Shown here: one piece after another, positions 1-6,999 of the stretch
How the letters are laid out: every line of letters begins with the position of its first letter
Numbering within the stretch: the first letter of the stretch is position 1
NCBI GenBank assembly: GCA_016303265.1
Contig: JAEDLZ010000041.1
Coordinates: 1-11,178, forward strand
Length of the DNA stretch: 11,178 nucleotides
Direction of reading: 5' to 3'
From: Clostridiales bacterium
GTDB lineage: Bacteria; Bacillota; Clostridia; Monoglobales; Monoglobaceae
The notes under the pieces: model-generated
The model's database searches: none
Told to the model about the DNA's origin: nothing
The model's input: only the letters and a program-made list of their open reading frames with translations
Translations under genes and position numbers: made by a program

Positions 1-107
1 AGCGCCCCCTGAGAAAGCTGTCTTGCACGCTTGGCGGTTTCGATAACCAGCGTATATCTGCTGCCTGTCTTTTTAACAAGTTCCGTAATCGGCGGATAAA
101 TCATCAT
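1..107 (-). CDS. rpoZ: RNA polymerase omega subunit, N-terminal part (cut by window edge)
   Basis: Omega is the small subunit of RNA polymerase that helps fold and hold the beta-prime subunit. Only the first 35 codons are present. The translated start, MMIYPPITELVKKTGSRY, continues with TLVIETAKRARQLSQGA, the typical omega opening in which the TGSRYTLV and AKRAR stretches are conserved. The start ATG (107-105) overlaps the gmk stop as ATGA, a classic coupling arrangement. A GGAG at 122-119 lies 11 bases upstream. A second ATG follows directly (104-102), but its distance from the Shine-Dalgarno site (14 bases) is worse, so I chose the first. It is the last visible gene of the yicC operon; what follows is outside the window. 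Confidence 0.93.
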   Translation of the reverse strand, partial: MMIYPPITELVKKTGSRYTLVIETAKRARQLSQGA

Positions 108-673
108 AATAAATTACTCTCCTTAATAATAATATTTTCAACATCGGAAACCGCAGTTTCCAGATTGTCATTTATAACAATATAATCATATTTATCTTTA
201 AGCTTAAGCTCCTCCTCGGCAAGGGCAATCCGGGAAGCGATGCTTTCGGGAGTTTCGCTGCCTCGGCTTTCAAGCCTTTTTCTGAGCGCCTCAAAGGAAG
301 GAGGCGCAATAAAAATCAGGACAGCGTCGGGGAAAAACTTCCGCACATTGAGCGCACCGACAACCTCAATCTCCAGGATAAAATCCTTCCCGCAATCAAG
401 CGCATCGTTAACGGGTTTAATCGGTGTTCCGTAGTAATTCCCGTTGTAGATTGTCCATTCAAGAAAGCCGTTTTCGTCAATCATCCTTTTGAATTGGTCA
501 ACTGTCTTGAAAAAATATGTAACACCCTCAATATCCTCTGATCGTTTATCCCTTGTTGTGACGGAAACGGAAATTGAGAGCTCCGGATGCTTTTTTACAA
601 GCTTTTTGCAAAGAGTGCCCTTTCCTACACCGGATGGGCCGGAAATAACAAACAGTCTGCCTTTTTTATTCAT
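104..673 (-). CDS. gmk: Guanylate kinase
   Basis: Phosphorylates GMP (and dGMP) to GDP with ATP, a required step of GTP and dGTP synthesis in the cytosol. From the chosen start the protein has 189 residues, normal for the family. The Walker A loop GPSGVGKGT is at residues 12-20. The GMP-binding region follows with the conserved VTTRDKR stretch and VTYFF, then the lid and the RIALAEEEL segment. The frame is open back to 733, and an ATG exists at 685, but GGAG sits directly against that one. The ATG at 673 has GGAG 12 bases upstream and gives the family's usual N-terminus (MNKKGRLFVISG). It overlaps the remA stop by 8 bases, and its own stop overlaps the rpoZ start by 4, so translation of the three genes is probably coupled. 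Confidence 0.95.
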   Translation of the reverse strand: MNKKGRLFVISGPSGVGKGTLCKKLVKKHPELSISVSVTTRDKRSEDIEGVTYFFKTVDQFKRMIDENGFLEWTIYNGNYYGTPIKPVNDALDCGKDFILEIEVVGALNVRKFFPDAVLIFIAPPSFEALRKRLESRGSETPESIASRIALAEEELKLKDKYDYIVINDNLETAVSDVENIIIKESNLL

Positions 674-971
674 TTTGGTCGTCATCTCCGTTGTCTTCGG
701 TATCCTCAACCGCTTCGGAAGCTGTGGATTCATCTTCGCGGCTCTGAGCGCGCCCGGCTATGGTTTCAGTCTGAATGGCTGAAAGAATAACATGGTCGCT
801 GTCGGTAATAAGAACGGCACGGGTGCGCCTGCCGCAGGTTGCGTCAATTAAAAGTCCTTTATCTCTGGCCTCCTGAACTATGCGCTTTATGGGCGCAGCG
901 TCAGGGCCGACAATGGCAACAACGCGGCTGCCCGAAACAATATTGCCGAAACCGATATTGATAAGATTCAT
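666..971 (-). CDS. remA: RemA family (DUF370) DNA-binding regulator with acidic tail
   Basis: RemA of B. subtilis is a ring-forming DNA-binding protein that activates biofilm matrix and osmoprotectant operons. Residues 1-74 are a full DUF370 domain, with INIGFGNIVSGSR at the start and ATCGRRTRAV and SDHVILSA further on. With a two-residue offset, positions known to matter in B. subtilis RemA (R18, P29, R50, R51) correspond to R16, P27, R48 and R49 here, all kept. Residues 75-101 form an unusual low-complexity tail with 12 Asp/Glu in 27 residues and hardly any hydrophobics. A GGAGG seven bases before the ATG marks the start. The gene sits 32 bases after yicC, and its end overlaps the gmk start, matching the conserved Firmicutes order. 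Identity is sure; the regulated genes in this organism are unknown. Confidence 0.92.
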   Translation of the reverse strand: MNLINIGFGNIVSGSRVVAIVGPDAAPIKRIVQEARDKGLLIDATCGRRTRAVLITDSDHVILSAIQTETIAGRAQSREDESTASEAVEDTEDNGDDDQNE

Positions 972-1003
972 AAAAATACCTCCAAAGTCAATATGTATCC
1001 GAT

Positions 1004-1879
1004 CTATTCTATATTCTGAATCTGTTCTCTTATTTTTTCTATAGCCGACTTAATTTCAACAACCAGCGCAGCAATCTCAATGTCGTTTGCCTTTGAGCCT
1101 ATTGTGTTGGTTTCGCGGTTCATTTCCTGAACAATAAAATCCAGCTTTTTGCCAACGGGCTTGTCGGTATGAAGAGTGTTCTTAAAGGCTTTCAGGTGAC
1201 TTCTGAGCCGGACGGTTTCCTCATCAACGGCAACCTTGTCGGCAAATATTGCCGTTTCGGTTATAATACGGTTTTCGTCAACAGCGGCACCCGAAAGAAG
1301 CTCTTTAATGCGTTCCTCCAGCTTTTCGCGATATTCTCGGACTGTTTTAGGGGAACGGATTTCGATTTTTTCAAGCTCGGCGGAAATAGTGCCGAGATGC
1401 TCAAGAATACTTTTTTCAAGCCTTGCGCCTTCTTCGGTGCGCATACGGTTAAAATCGTCAAGAGCCTCAGAAAGCGCCTCGTTTATGATTTTGAACATTT
1501 TGTCCTCATCGATTTCCTTATATTCGATATTAAAAATATCGGAATATCCGGCAATGGTGGAAACCTTTATATCGTCCTCAATTCCGAGAGAGGAAAGCTC
1601 GCGAAGAACATTTATATAGTTTTGGGCGAGAGCATGATTGAGAGAAATGACTTTATCATCGCCCCCCTGCTCCATGATGGCTATTCCTACTTCGATTTTA
1701 CCCCTTGAAATATATTCCGAAACCTTCTGACGGATTTTTTCTTCAAGAAAATTATAGCAGCGAGGGATTCTTACTAAGCAATCCATATATCTGTGATTAA
1801 CGCAGCGAACCTGAACATTAATGGTAAAATTATCAATAATCTTCTCGGAACGCCCGAAACCTGTCATACTTTTTGGCAT
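1004..1879 (-). CDS. yicC: YicC/YloC family endoribonuclease
   Basis: Members of the YicC family (YloC in B. subtilis) are conserved endoribonucleases linked to small-RNA turnover and stationary-phase survival. The 291 residues are the normal length. The N-terminal domain shows the hallmark SMTGFGRSE at residues 4-12 and CVNHRYMD at 26-33. The C-terminal DUF1732 domain ends with QEMNRETNTIGSKANDIEI and KIREQIQNIE, both strongly conserved. The middle is rich in charged helices. The ATG at 1879 has GAGGG seven bases upstream and gives the expected MPKSMTGFG beginning. It is the first gene of the yicC-remA-gmk-rpoZ operon and lies just downstream of a good sigma-A promoter (1921-1949). Confidence 0.94.
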   Translation of the reverse strand: MPKSMTGFGRSEKIIDNFTINVQVRCVNHRYMDCLVRIPRCYNFLEEKIRQKVSEYISRGKIEVGIAIMEQGGDDKVISLNHALAQNYINVLRELSSLGIEDDIKVSTIAGYSDIFNIEYKEIDEDKMFKIINEALSEALDDFNRMRTEEGARLEKSILEHLGTISAELEKIEIRSPKTVREYREKLEERIKELLSGAAVDENRIITETAIFADKVAVDEETVRLRSHLKAFKNTLHTDKPVGKKLDFIVQEMNRETNTIGSKANDIEIAALVVEIKSAIEKIREQIQNIE

Positions 1880-1920
1880 TTTACGACCCTCTTTTCAAAA
1901 ATCACATTTAATCAATGTAT

Positions 1921-1949
1921 AGTATAACACAAATTTCCGAAAATTGCAA
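1921..1949 (-). promoter_or_regulatory. Sigma-A promoter of the yicC operon
   Basis: Read on the minus strand, TTGCAA (1949-1944) and TATACT (1926-1921) are separated by exactly 17 bases. Transcription should begin near 1914, giving a leader of about 35 bases before the yicC ATG. Its -35 box is only 7 bases from the -35 box of the opposing rqcH promoter, so polymerases at the two sites may compete. Confidence 0.8.
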
Positions 1950-1956
1950 ATAATAT

Positions 1957-1985
1957 TTGAAATTTTACAAAAAATATTGTACAAT
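1957..1985 (+). promoter_or_regulatory. Sigma-A promoter of rqcH
   Basis: TTGAAA (1957-1962) and TACAAT (1980-1985) with a 17-base AT-rich spacer form a near-consensus housekeeping promoter. The expected start of transcription is about 1992, leaving a short leader with GGGAG at 2004-2008, eight bases before the rqcH ATG. Confidence 0.8.
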
Positions 1986-2016
1986 AGGAATATCACAGAT
2001 ATAGGGAGAAAGAATA

Positions 2017-3768
2017 ATGTCATTTGATGGATTTGTAAGTCACGGCATAGCGAAGGAATTATCGGAGTTTCTGACGGATGGTAAAATAACTCAGGTGTAC
2101 CAGCCGGAGCGTGACGAGATTATATTAAATATACGCACCTTTGAAAAGAATTACAGGGTTTTAATGTCGGCGAGCGCCTCAAATCCGAGGATACATATAA
2201 CGGATATAAAAAAGGAAAACCCCATGACCGCACCGCTGTTTTGCATGATAATGCGAAAGCATCTGTGCGGCGGCAGGATAACGGAAATAAGGCAGGAGGG
2301 CTTTGACCGCATTATAAAAATCGGGGTTGAAAGCTATACAGAACTGGGAGATTTGACCGTTAAAACCTTGATTATTGAAATAATGGGCCGCCATAGTAAT
2401 ATAATTTTGACGGACAGCAGCGGCAGAATAATCGACAGCGTAAAACATATTGATTTGACCGTGAGTGCGGTCAGACAGGTTTTGCCGGGATTTCCGTATG
2501 AGCTTCCGCCGCAGCAGGATAAGCAAAATCCCCTGCAATGCGGCATATCCGAAATTGAAGCGGCTCTTTCAAAGCTGCCGAAGGACAGCGGGGCGGACAA
2601 AGCGCTTGTGGAAATTTTTACGGGGATGAGTCCGCTTATATCCAGAGAAATACTGTATCGGTTCTGCGGCGACTTGGGAAAAATGCTAAGCTGTATTGAT
2701 ATAAGCGAATACGCAAAGTCGATTTATACCTTTTTTGAGGAAATAAGAAACGGGCAGTTTTCGCCCTCCGTAGTTACGGAAAAAAACGAAAAGAAGCCCA
2801 CGGCATTTTCTTGTGTGAGCCTTACGCAGTACGGCGATTACGATAATTACGGAAGTATAAGTGAATCGGTTGACAAGTTTTACTGCGCAAGAGCCATGCA
2901 TGAGTATATAACTCAGCGAAGCGCACACATGGTCAAAATTATAAATAACAACATTGACCGCTGCCGCAGGAAAATTGCCATGCACAAGGAAAACCTGAAA
3001 AAGTCGCAAAACCGCGACAAATATAAGATTTACGGCGATTTGCTCACTGCGAATATGTACAGGATAGAATACGGAGCAGAAAAAATTTCGGTTGAGAATT
3101 ATTATTCCCCAAGCGGCGAAACAGTGGAGATTTCCCTTAAAGCCGACCTTTCTCCGTCGAAAAATGCTCAGCGGTATTACAGGCTCTATAACAAGGCAAA
3201 AACCGCAGAAATCCATTCCGCAGAGCAGATAAAGGAAGCGGAGGAAGAACTGTATTACCTCGAAACCGTTTTGGAGTCAGTTCAGAAAGCGGAGAGCAAG
3301 GCGGATATTTCCGAGATAAAGGAGGAGCTTGCACAGCAGGGATATATTGCCGAAAAAAATGGAAAGAGAAGTAAATTCAACAAAAAAACCGCCCCGATGG
3401 AGTTTGTATCCGGGGACGGGTACAAAATTCTTGTGGGGCGGAATAACCGACAAAATGATGAGCTGACAATAAAAATGGCGTATTCCACCGATATATGGCT
3501 TCACACAAAAATTATACCGGGTTCGCATACCGTTATAAGGACTGAGGGGAAAAACGAAGTTCCCGAAAGCACCATAATGGAGGCGGCAAAGATTGCCGCT
3601 TTTTACAGCAAGGCGAAAAATTCAACCCAGGTGCCGGTGGATTATACTGCTGTCAAGAATGTGAAAAAACCATCCGGAGCAAAGCCCGGATTGGTTATAT
3701 ACGATAACTATAATACGGTTTATGTTACCCCCGACGGGGAGCTTGCCGAAAAACTCAAGGTCAAATAA
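2017..3768 (+). CDS. rqcH: RqcH/NFACT family ribosome quality control factor (Rqc2 homolog)
   Basis: RqcH binds 50S subunits carrying stalled peptidyl-tRNA and recruits tRNA-Ala so that alanine tails are added and the failed peptide is degraded; older annotation calls the family fibronectin-binding protein A. The 583 residues contain the NFACT-N domain at about 1-250, with the Asp-Arg pair at D97-R98, the same numbering as the tRNA-recruiting pair in B. subtilis RqcH, and EIMGRHSNIIL at 121-131. A charged, coiled-coil-like region follows at about 290-430. The NFACT-R domain is at about 460-575, with DIWLHTKIIPGSH at 492-504 and VKNVKKPSGAKPG at 546-558. The neighbouring yicC-remA-gmk-rpoZ operon is also near rqcH (yloA) in B. 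subtilis. Start and ribosome site are clear. It is probably a monocistronic unit ending at the hairpin at 3906-3954. Confidence 0.93.
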   Translation: MSFDGFVSHGIAKELSEFLTDGKITQVYQPERDEIILNIRTFEKNYRVLMSASASNPRIHITDIKKENPMTAPLFCMIMRKHLCGGRITEIRQEGFDRIIKIGVESYTELGDLTVKTLIIEIMGRHSNIILTDSSGRIIDSVKHIDLTVSAVRQVLPGFPYELPPQQDKQNPLQCGISEIEAALSKLPKDSGADKALVEIFTGMSPLISREILYRFCGDLGKMLSCIDISEYAKSIYTFFEEIRNGQFSPSVVTEKNEKKPTAFSCVSLTQYGDYDNYGSISESVDKFYCARAMHEYITQRSAHMVKIINNNIDRCRRKIAMHKENLKKSQNRDKYKIYGDLLTANMYRIEYGAEKISVENYYSPSGETVEISLKADLSPSKNAQRYYRLYNKAKTAEIHSAEQIKEAEEELYYLETVLESVQKAESKADISEIKEELAQQGYIAEKNGKRSKFNKKTAPMEFVSGDGYKILVGRNNRQNDELTIKMAYSTDIWLHTKIIPGSHTVIRTEGKNEVPESTIMEAAKIAAFYSKAKNSTQVPVDYTAVKNVKKPSGAKPGLVIYDNYNTVYVTPDGELAEKLKVK

Positions 3769-3905
3769 AGCGGCGGTGCGCAAGGCATTTTTTATTGCTA
3801 AGTCTTATGGTGCTGCGGCGGAAAAGTGTTTGGATTGGCGGAAGTTTTCGTTACAGCGAGAATATTTTGCGAGGGGCATGATTTTAAATATTAGCTTTTC
3901 TTCGC

Positions 3906-3954
3906 ATAAATAACGGTCTTTTGGCTCAATAATAGCCAAAAGACCGTTATTTAT
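3906..3954. terminator. Shared bidirectional terminator hairpin between rqcH and copA
   Basis: A perfect 21-bp inverted repeat (arms 3906-3926 and 3934-3954, 7-base loop CAATAAT) lies between convergent genes, with its outer edge five bases before the copA stop. The GC-rich core with TTTTGGCT/AGCCAAAA is flanked by AT pairs, so each 3' arm ends in a T-rich run (GTTATTTAT) in either direction. The 137 bases between the rqcH stop and this hairpin (3769-3905) hold no gene that I can support. Confidence 0.8.
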
Positions 3955-3958
3955 AAAA

Positions 3959-6121
3959 TTATTTTATTTTCTTTCTTTTAAGAAGGAGCGAATTTGAAAC
4001 AACCGACACAGAACTGAGCGCCATTGCGCCGCCGGCTATGACGGGCGACAAAAAGCCCAGAGCTGCAAAGGGAACCCCAATGGAATTGTATATAAACGCC
4101 CAAAACAAATTCTGGCGTATTTTTCTCATGGTAAGCTTGGAAAGCTTGATTGAAGCGGGAACAAGCAGCAAGTCCCCGCCGGGAATGGTTATACTTGAGG
4201 CTTCGATGGCAATGTCGGCGCCGTTCCCCATTGCAATGCCGACCTCCGCCTGAGCAAGAGCGGGCGCATCGTTGATGCCGTCGCCTACCATGGCACATTT
4301 TTTCCCGTTAGACTGAAGCTTTTTGATTTCATCTGCCTTTCCCCCGGGAAGAACCTCGGAAATAACAGTTTTGATTCCGACCTCACGGGCGATGGAGTTT
4401 GCAACGGCGTCATTGTCGCCGGTAATCATAACAATATCAATACCCATATCCGCAATACGGGAAACTGCCTCGGCGGAGGTCTTTTTTACCGTGTCGGCAA
4501 TTTCAAAGACGCCGAGAATCCGGCTTGATGCGGCGTAAATTGTCGTTTTGTCCGGCTTTTCCGCATATCCGCAGGAAGGTATCCCTAACTCGTCCATCAG
4601 CCGTTTGTTTCCCAAAATGAGCCTTTCGCCGCCGACCGATGCGGAAATTCCCTTTCCCGCATAGGCGGTAAATTCGGATACTTCGGGAAGAGCCATGTTT
4701 TTCTCTGCGGCATAGTTATAAATTGCCGTGCCGAGAGGGTGCTCGGAAAGACTCTCTGCCGCCGCTGCGGCTGAAATAAGTTTATTCTCATCGCAATCAA
4801 AGGCATAAAAGCCCGTAACGACAGGCTTGCCCTCCGTTATGGTTCCGGTTTTGTCAAAGATAACTGTATCTGTCTTGCTGGTGTTTTCAAGCTCCTCGCC
4901 GCCCTTTATTAAAATGCCGTTTTCCGCACCGAGCCCCGTTCCCACCATGATGGCGGTAGGGGTTGCAAGACCCAGCGAACACGGGCAGGCGATAACAAGG
5001 GCGGAAACTGCGTTGATTACCGCTCTTGTAATATCCCCGGTAAATACAAGCCACAGGACAAAGGTTAAAATCGCAATAATAAGTATTGCCGGGACAAAAA
5101 CTGCGGAGATTTTGTCGGCAAGACGCTGAATGGGCGCCTTGTTACCCTGTGCGTCACGGACAAGCCTGATAATGTTTGAAAGAGCGGTTTCGTCCTTTGA
5201 TGCAGTAACTTTCAGGCGAAATCCTCCGGAAATATTTAAAGTTCCGCCGTAAACCGAGGCACCGGATTCTTTGAAAACAGCAGTGCTTTCACCTGTCAGC
5301 ATTGCCTCGTTTATATCGGAGGAGCCGTATATAATCTCGCCGTCAAGCGGAATGGTTTCTCCGGGACGAACGACCAGAATATCGCCTTTTTTTACATTAT
5401 CGACACAAATGTCGGTGATTTCACCGTCGACATACAGGTGGGCATTCTTAACCTGGAGGTCAAGAAGCTTGTCAACCGCCGAAGAAGTCTTTGATTTAGC
5501 CTTAGTTTCAAGATATTTCCCCAAAAGAATGAGGGTAATAATTGTCATGGAGGATTCAAAATAAAGTCCGTTCATGCCGCTGACGCTGCCGCTTATGATG
5601 TTATAAATACTGAAAAAATAAGCGGCAGAGGTTCCCAGAGCAATAAGGACATCCATATTGGGACTTTTTGACTTAAGAGAATGATAACTGCCTTTGTAAA
5701 ACGGAAATCCGATTATAAACTGAACGGGAGTAGCCAGAATAAGCTGAAAATACCGGTTGTGCAGAATCATAACAAAGGAATTGTGAATTCCCAACCAGTT
5801 AAGCACCATACCGGCTATAAGCGGAAGAGTGAGAACTACTGAAACAATAAGGGAGATAAGCTGCCGCTTTTCCCGCTTTTGTGCATCTTTTTTATCTTTT
5901 TCGGGGTCGACCTTCTCAAGAGGCTCGGCGCCGAAGTTCAGTTCGCGGATTTTTTCCATAATAAAAGAATCTGTTACTGCACCGGAATAAGACACAGAGG
6001 CAATCCCTGCGGCAAGGTTGACATTAACAGATTCAACACCGTCAATCTTCATTAAAGTTCTTTCGATTCTGCTGCTGCATGAAGCACAGCTCATACCTGT
6101 AACTTTTATTGTTGTATTCAA
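3959..6121 (-). CDS. copA: Copper-exporting P1B-type ATPase
   Basis: Pumps Cu(I) out of the cytosol across the cell membrane with ATP. In order, the 720 residues show: one heavy-metal-binding domain with GMSCASC at 9-15; membrane helices from about 88; the actuator TGES at 276-279; the membrane metal site CPC at 379-381; the phosphorylated DKTGT at 423-427 (Asp423); the nucleotide-domain SEHPLG at 459-464; TGDN at 567-570; GDGINDAP at 613-620. The last helices carry YN (678-679) and MALSS (700-704), the helix-7 and helix-8 signature of Cu(I) pumps rather than Zn/Cd pumps. The start codon is TTG, preceded by AAGGAG; the next in-frame ATG is Met10, inside the metal-binding loop. The pgsA stop abuts the TTG with no gap, so translation is probably coupled. 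No CsoR or CopY regulator, or CopZ chaperone gene, is nearby. Confidence 0.94.
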   Translation of the reverse strand: MNTTIKVTGMSCASCSSRIERTLMKIDGVESVNVNLAAGIASVSYSGAVTDSFIMEKIRELNFGAEPLEKVDPEKDKKDAQKREKRQLISLIVSVVLTLPLIAGMVLNWLGIHNSFVMILHNRYFQLILATPVQFIIGFPFYKGSYHSLKSKSPNMDVLIALGTSAAYFFSIYNIISGSVSGMNGLYFESSMTIITLILLGKYLETKAKSKTSSAVDKLLDLQVKNAHLYVDGEITDICVDNVKKGDILVVRPGETIPLDGEIIYGSSDINEAMLTGESTAVFKESGASVYGGTLNISGGFRLKVTASKDETALSNIIRLVRDAQGNKAPIQRLADKISAVFVPAILIIAILTFVLWLVFTGDITRAVINAVSALVIACPCSLGLATPTAIMVGTGLGAENGILIKGGEELENTSKTDTVIFDKTGTITEGKPVVTGFYAFDCDENKLISAAAAAESLSEHPLGTAIYNYAAEKNMALPEVSEFTAYAGKGISASVGGERLILGNKRLMDELGIPSCGYAEKPDKTTIYAASSRILGVFEIADTVKKTSAEAVSRIADMGIDIVMITGDNDAVANSIAREVGIKTVISEVLPGGKADEIKKLQSNGKKCAMVGDGINDAPALAQAEVGIAMGNGADIAIEASSITIPGGDLLLVPASIKLSKLTMRKIRQNLFWAFIYNSIGVPFAALGFLSPVIAGGAMALSSVSVVSNSLLLKRKKIK

Positions 6122-6652
6122 TTAAGAAATCTCCTTCTTTCCGTTTTTATATGAGATAAGCTGATATATATACCCGCCTGCGGCGAAAAGCATTGCGGCA
6201 ACGAGAATACACAGCAAAGCCGTCTTAAAAACTGACGGAATATTTTTGAAAAGAACAAGAATCAGCATAACTGCATAGAAAGTAACTGTCGCCATTTTCC
6301 CATACCATTTTGCCTGAATAATAACCTTTTTAAAATAAAGAACGCCTGAAACCGCTATCATTGCAACCTCTTTAATAATAATCACCCATAAAATCCAAAA
6401 CGGTATGTAGCGGCAGGCCGCAAGCGAACATAAAACGGTTATGTGCATGAGCTTGTCAACAAGCGGATCATAAATCTTGCCAATATCCGTAATCATATTG
6501 AAGTGTCTTGCGATATACCCGTCAACAACATCGGAAATACCCGAAATAACAAAAACAGCGCAAGCCCCCCAGATGTTGTCTGCGATAACTACAAGATATG
6601 CAAACAGAGGCACGAGAAATAGACGAAAGGTTGTAATAATATTCGGAATCAT
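6122..6652 (-). CDS. pgsA: CDP-alcohol phosphatidyltransferase, probably PgsA
   Basis: Transfers a phosphatidyl group from CDP-diacylglycerol to an alcohol, most likely glycerol 3-phosphate, the committed step to phosphatidylglycerol and cardiolipin. The 176-residue protein is largely hydrophobic with several membrane helices. It holds the complete CDP-alcohol motif: D41, D44, G45, A48, R49, G58, D62 and D66, with the expected spacing. The N-terminus MIPNIITTFRLFLVP resembles PgsA. Family members with other acceptors share the motif, so substrate choice is inferred from this N-terminus and the size. GGAGGG lies six bases before the ATG. It follows mtrB after 18 bases and is directly followed by copA. 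That makes it the middle gene of an unusual three-gene operon. Confidence 0.87.
   Translation of the reverse strand: MIPNIITTFRLFLVPLFAYLVVIADNIWGACAVFVISGISDVVDGYIARHFNMITDIGKIYDPLVDKLMHITVLCSLAACRYIPFWILWVIIIKEVAMIAVSGVLYFKKVIIQAKWYGKMATVTFYAVMLILVLFKNIPSVFKTALLCILVAAMLFAAGGYIYQLISYKNGKKEIS
6131..6136 (-). promoter_or_regulatory. Ribosome binding site of copA inside the end of pgsA
   Basis: AAGGAG on the minus strand ends nine bases before the TTG at 6121. It decides that the non-ATG codon is the true copA start. It lies within the last codons of pgsA (Lys-Lys-Glu), so ribosomes finishing pgsA would cover or reuse it. Confidence 0.75.
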
Positions 6653-6670
6653 AAAATTCCCTCCATAAAG

Positions 6671-6892
6671 TTAATCGTTTGTCTGAAGTACACCGTGGTC
6701 AGTATAAATTTTCGCTTTACCCCGTATTTTGATTGCGGAGGTATTTTCGGTAAACTGGGCAATATACGCCTCGCCCTTATCTAATTTTTCCGTATGATGA
6801 AACTTTGTATCCTTGCCGCGGGTAAGCCCGATAATCGTAACGCCGTCTTCTTCGGCAACGATGCTGATATAATTTGAATTAAAATCACCCAT
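6671..6892 (-). CDS. mtrB: TRAP, tryptophan-activated RNA-binding attenuation protein
   Basis: TRAP forms an 11-subunit ring that binds tryptophan between subunits and then wraps RNA carrying about eleven GAG/UAG triplets, causing termination or blocking translation of trp genes. This 73-residue protein matches B. subtilis MtrB along nearly its whole length with a one-residue offset: IIGLTRGKDTKFHH, EKLDKGE, IAQFTENTSAIK. The RNA-contacting lysines and arginine (K37, K56, R58 in B. subtilis) are K36, K55 and R57. Trp-pocket threonines T30 and T49 are T29 and T48. All key residues are kept, so it should work. In B. subtilis mtrB sits after folE; here no folE is seen, and it leads pgsA and copA. 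A ribosome site AAAGG lies eight bases upstream. No anti-TRAP gene is visible. Confidence 0.95.
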   Translation of the reverse strand: MGDFNSNYISIVAEEDGVTIIGLTRGKDTKFHHTEKLDKGEAYIAQFTENTSAIKIRGKAKIYTDHGVLQTND

Positions 6893-6935
6893 AATGAAGA
6901 CCTTTCTTCTTTATATTATGTTATTCTGAAGAATC

Positions 6936-6964
6936 ATTATACAATATTTCGGATAAAATTGCAA
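6936..6964 (-). promoter_or_regulatory. Sigma-A promoter of the mtrB-pgsA-copA operon
   Basis: On the minus strand, TTGCAA (6964-6959) and a perfect TATAAT (6941-6936) are spaced by 17 bases. Transcription should begin near 6929, leaving a leader of about 37 bases, too short for a riboswitch or a TRAP site. It is among the strongest promoters by sequence in the window. Confidence 0.85.
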
Positions 6965-6999
6965 GTTTTATTACCGAAATTTTATTTAAGGTCCCGAAT

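Noticed and set aside
673..733. Longer gmk reading from 733
   Set aside because: The extra N-terminal residues overlap remA fully, do not resemble guanylate kinases, and the ribosome site fits the start at 673.
3722..3913. 63-codon plus-strand frame overlapping the end of rqcH
   Set aside because: It starts inside the conserved rqcH end in another frame, has no ribosome site and no recognisable family, and runs into the terminator.
6893..6933. Possible hairpin switch in the mtrB leader (GAAGA/TCTTC around the AAGG ribosome site, with a competing GAAGAA at 6928-6933)
   Set aside because: The stem is only five pairs with two GC pairs, and the competing segment lies at or before the predicted transcription start, so a switch is unlikely.
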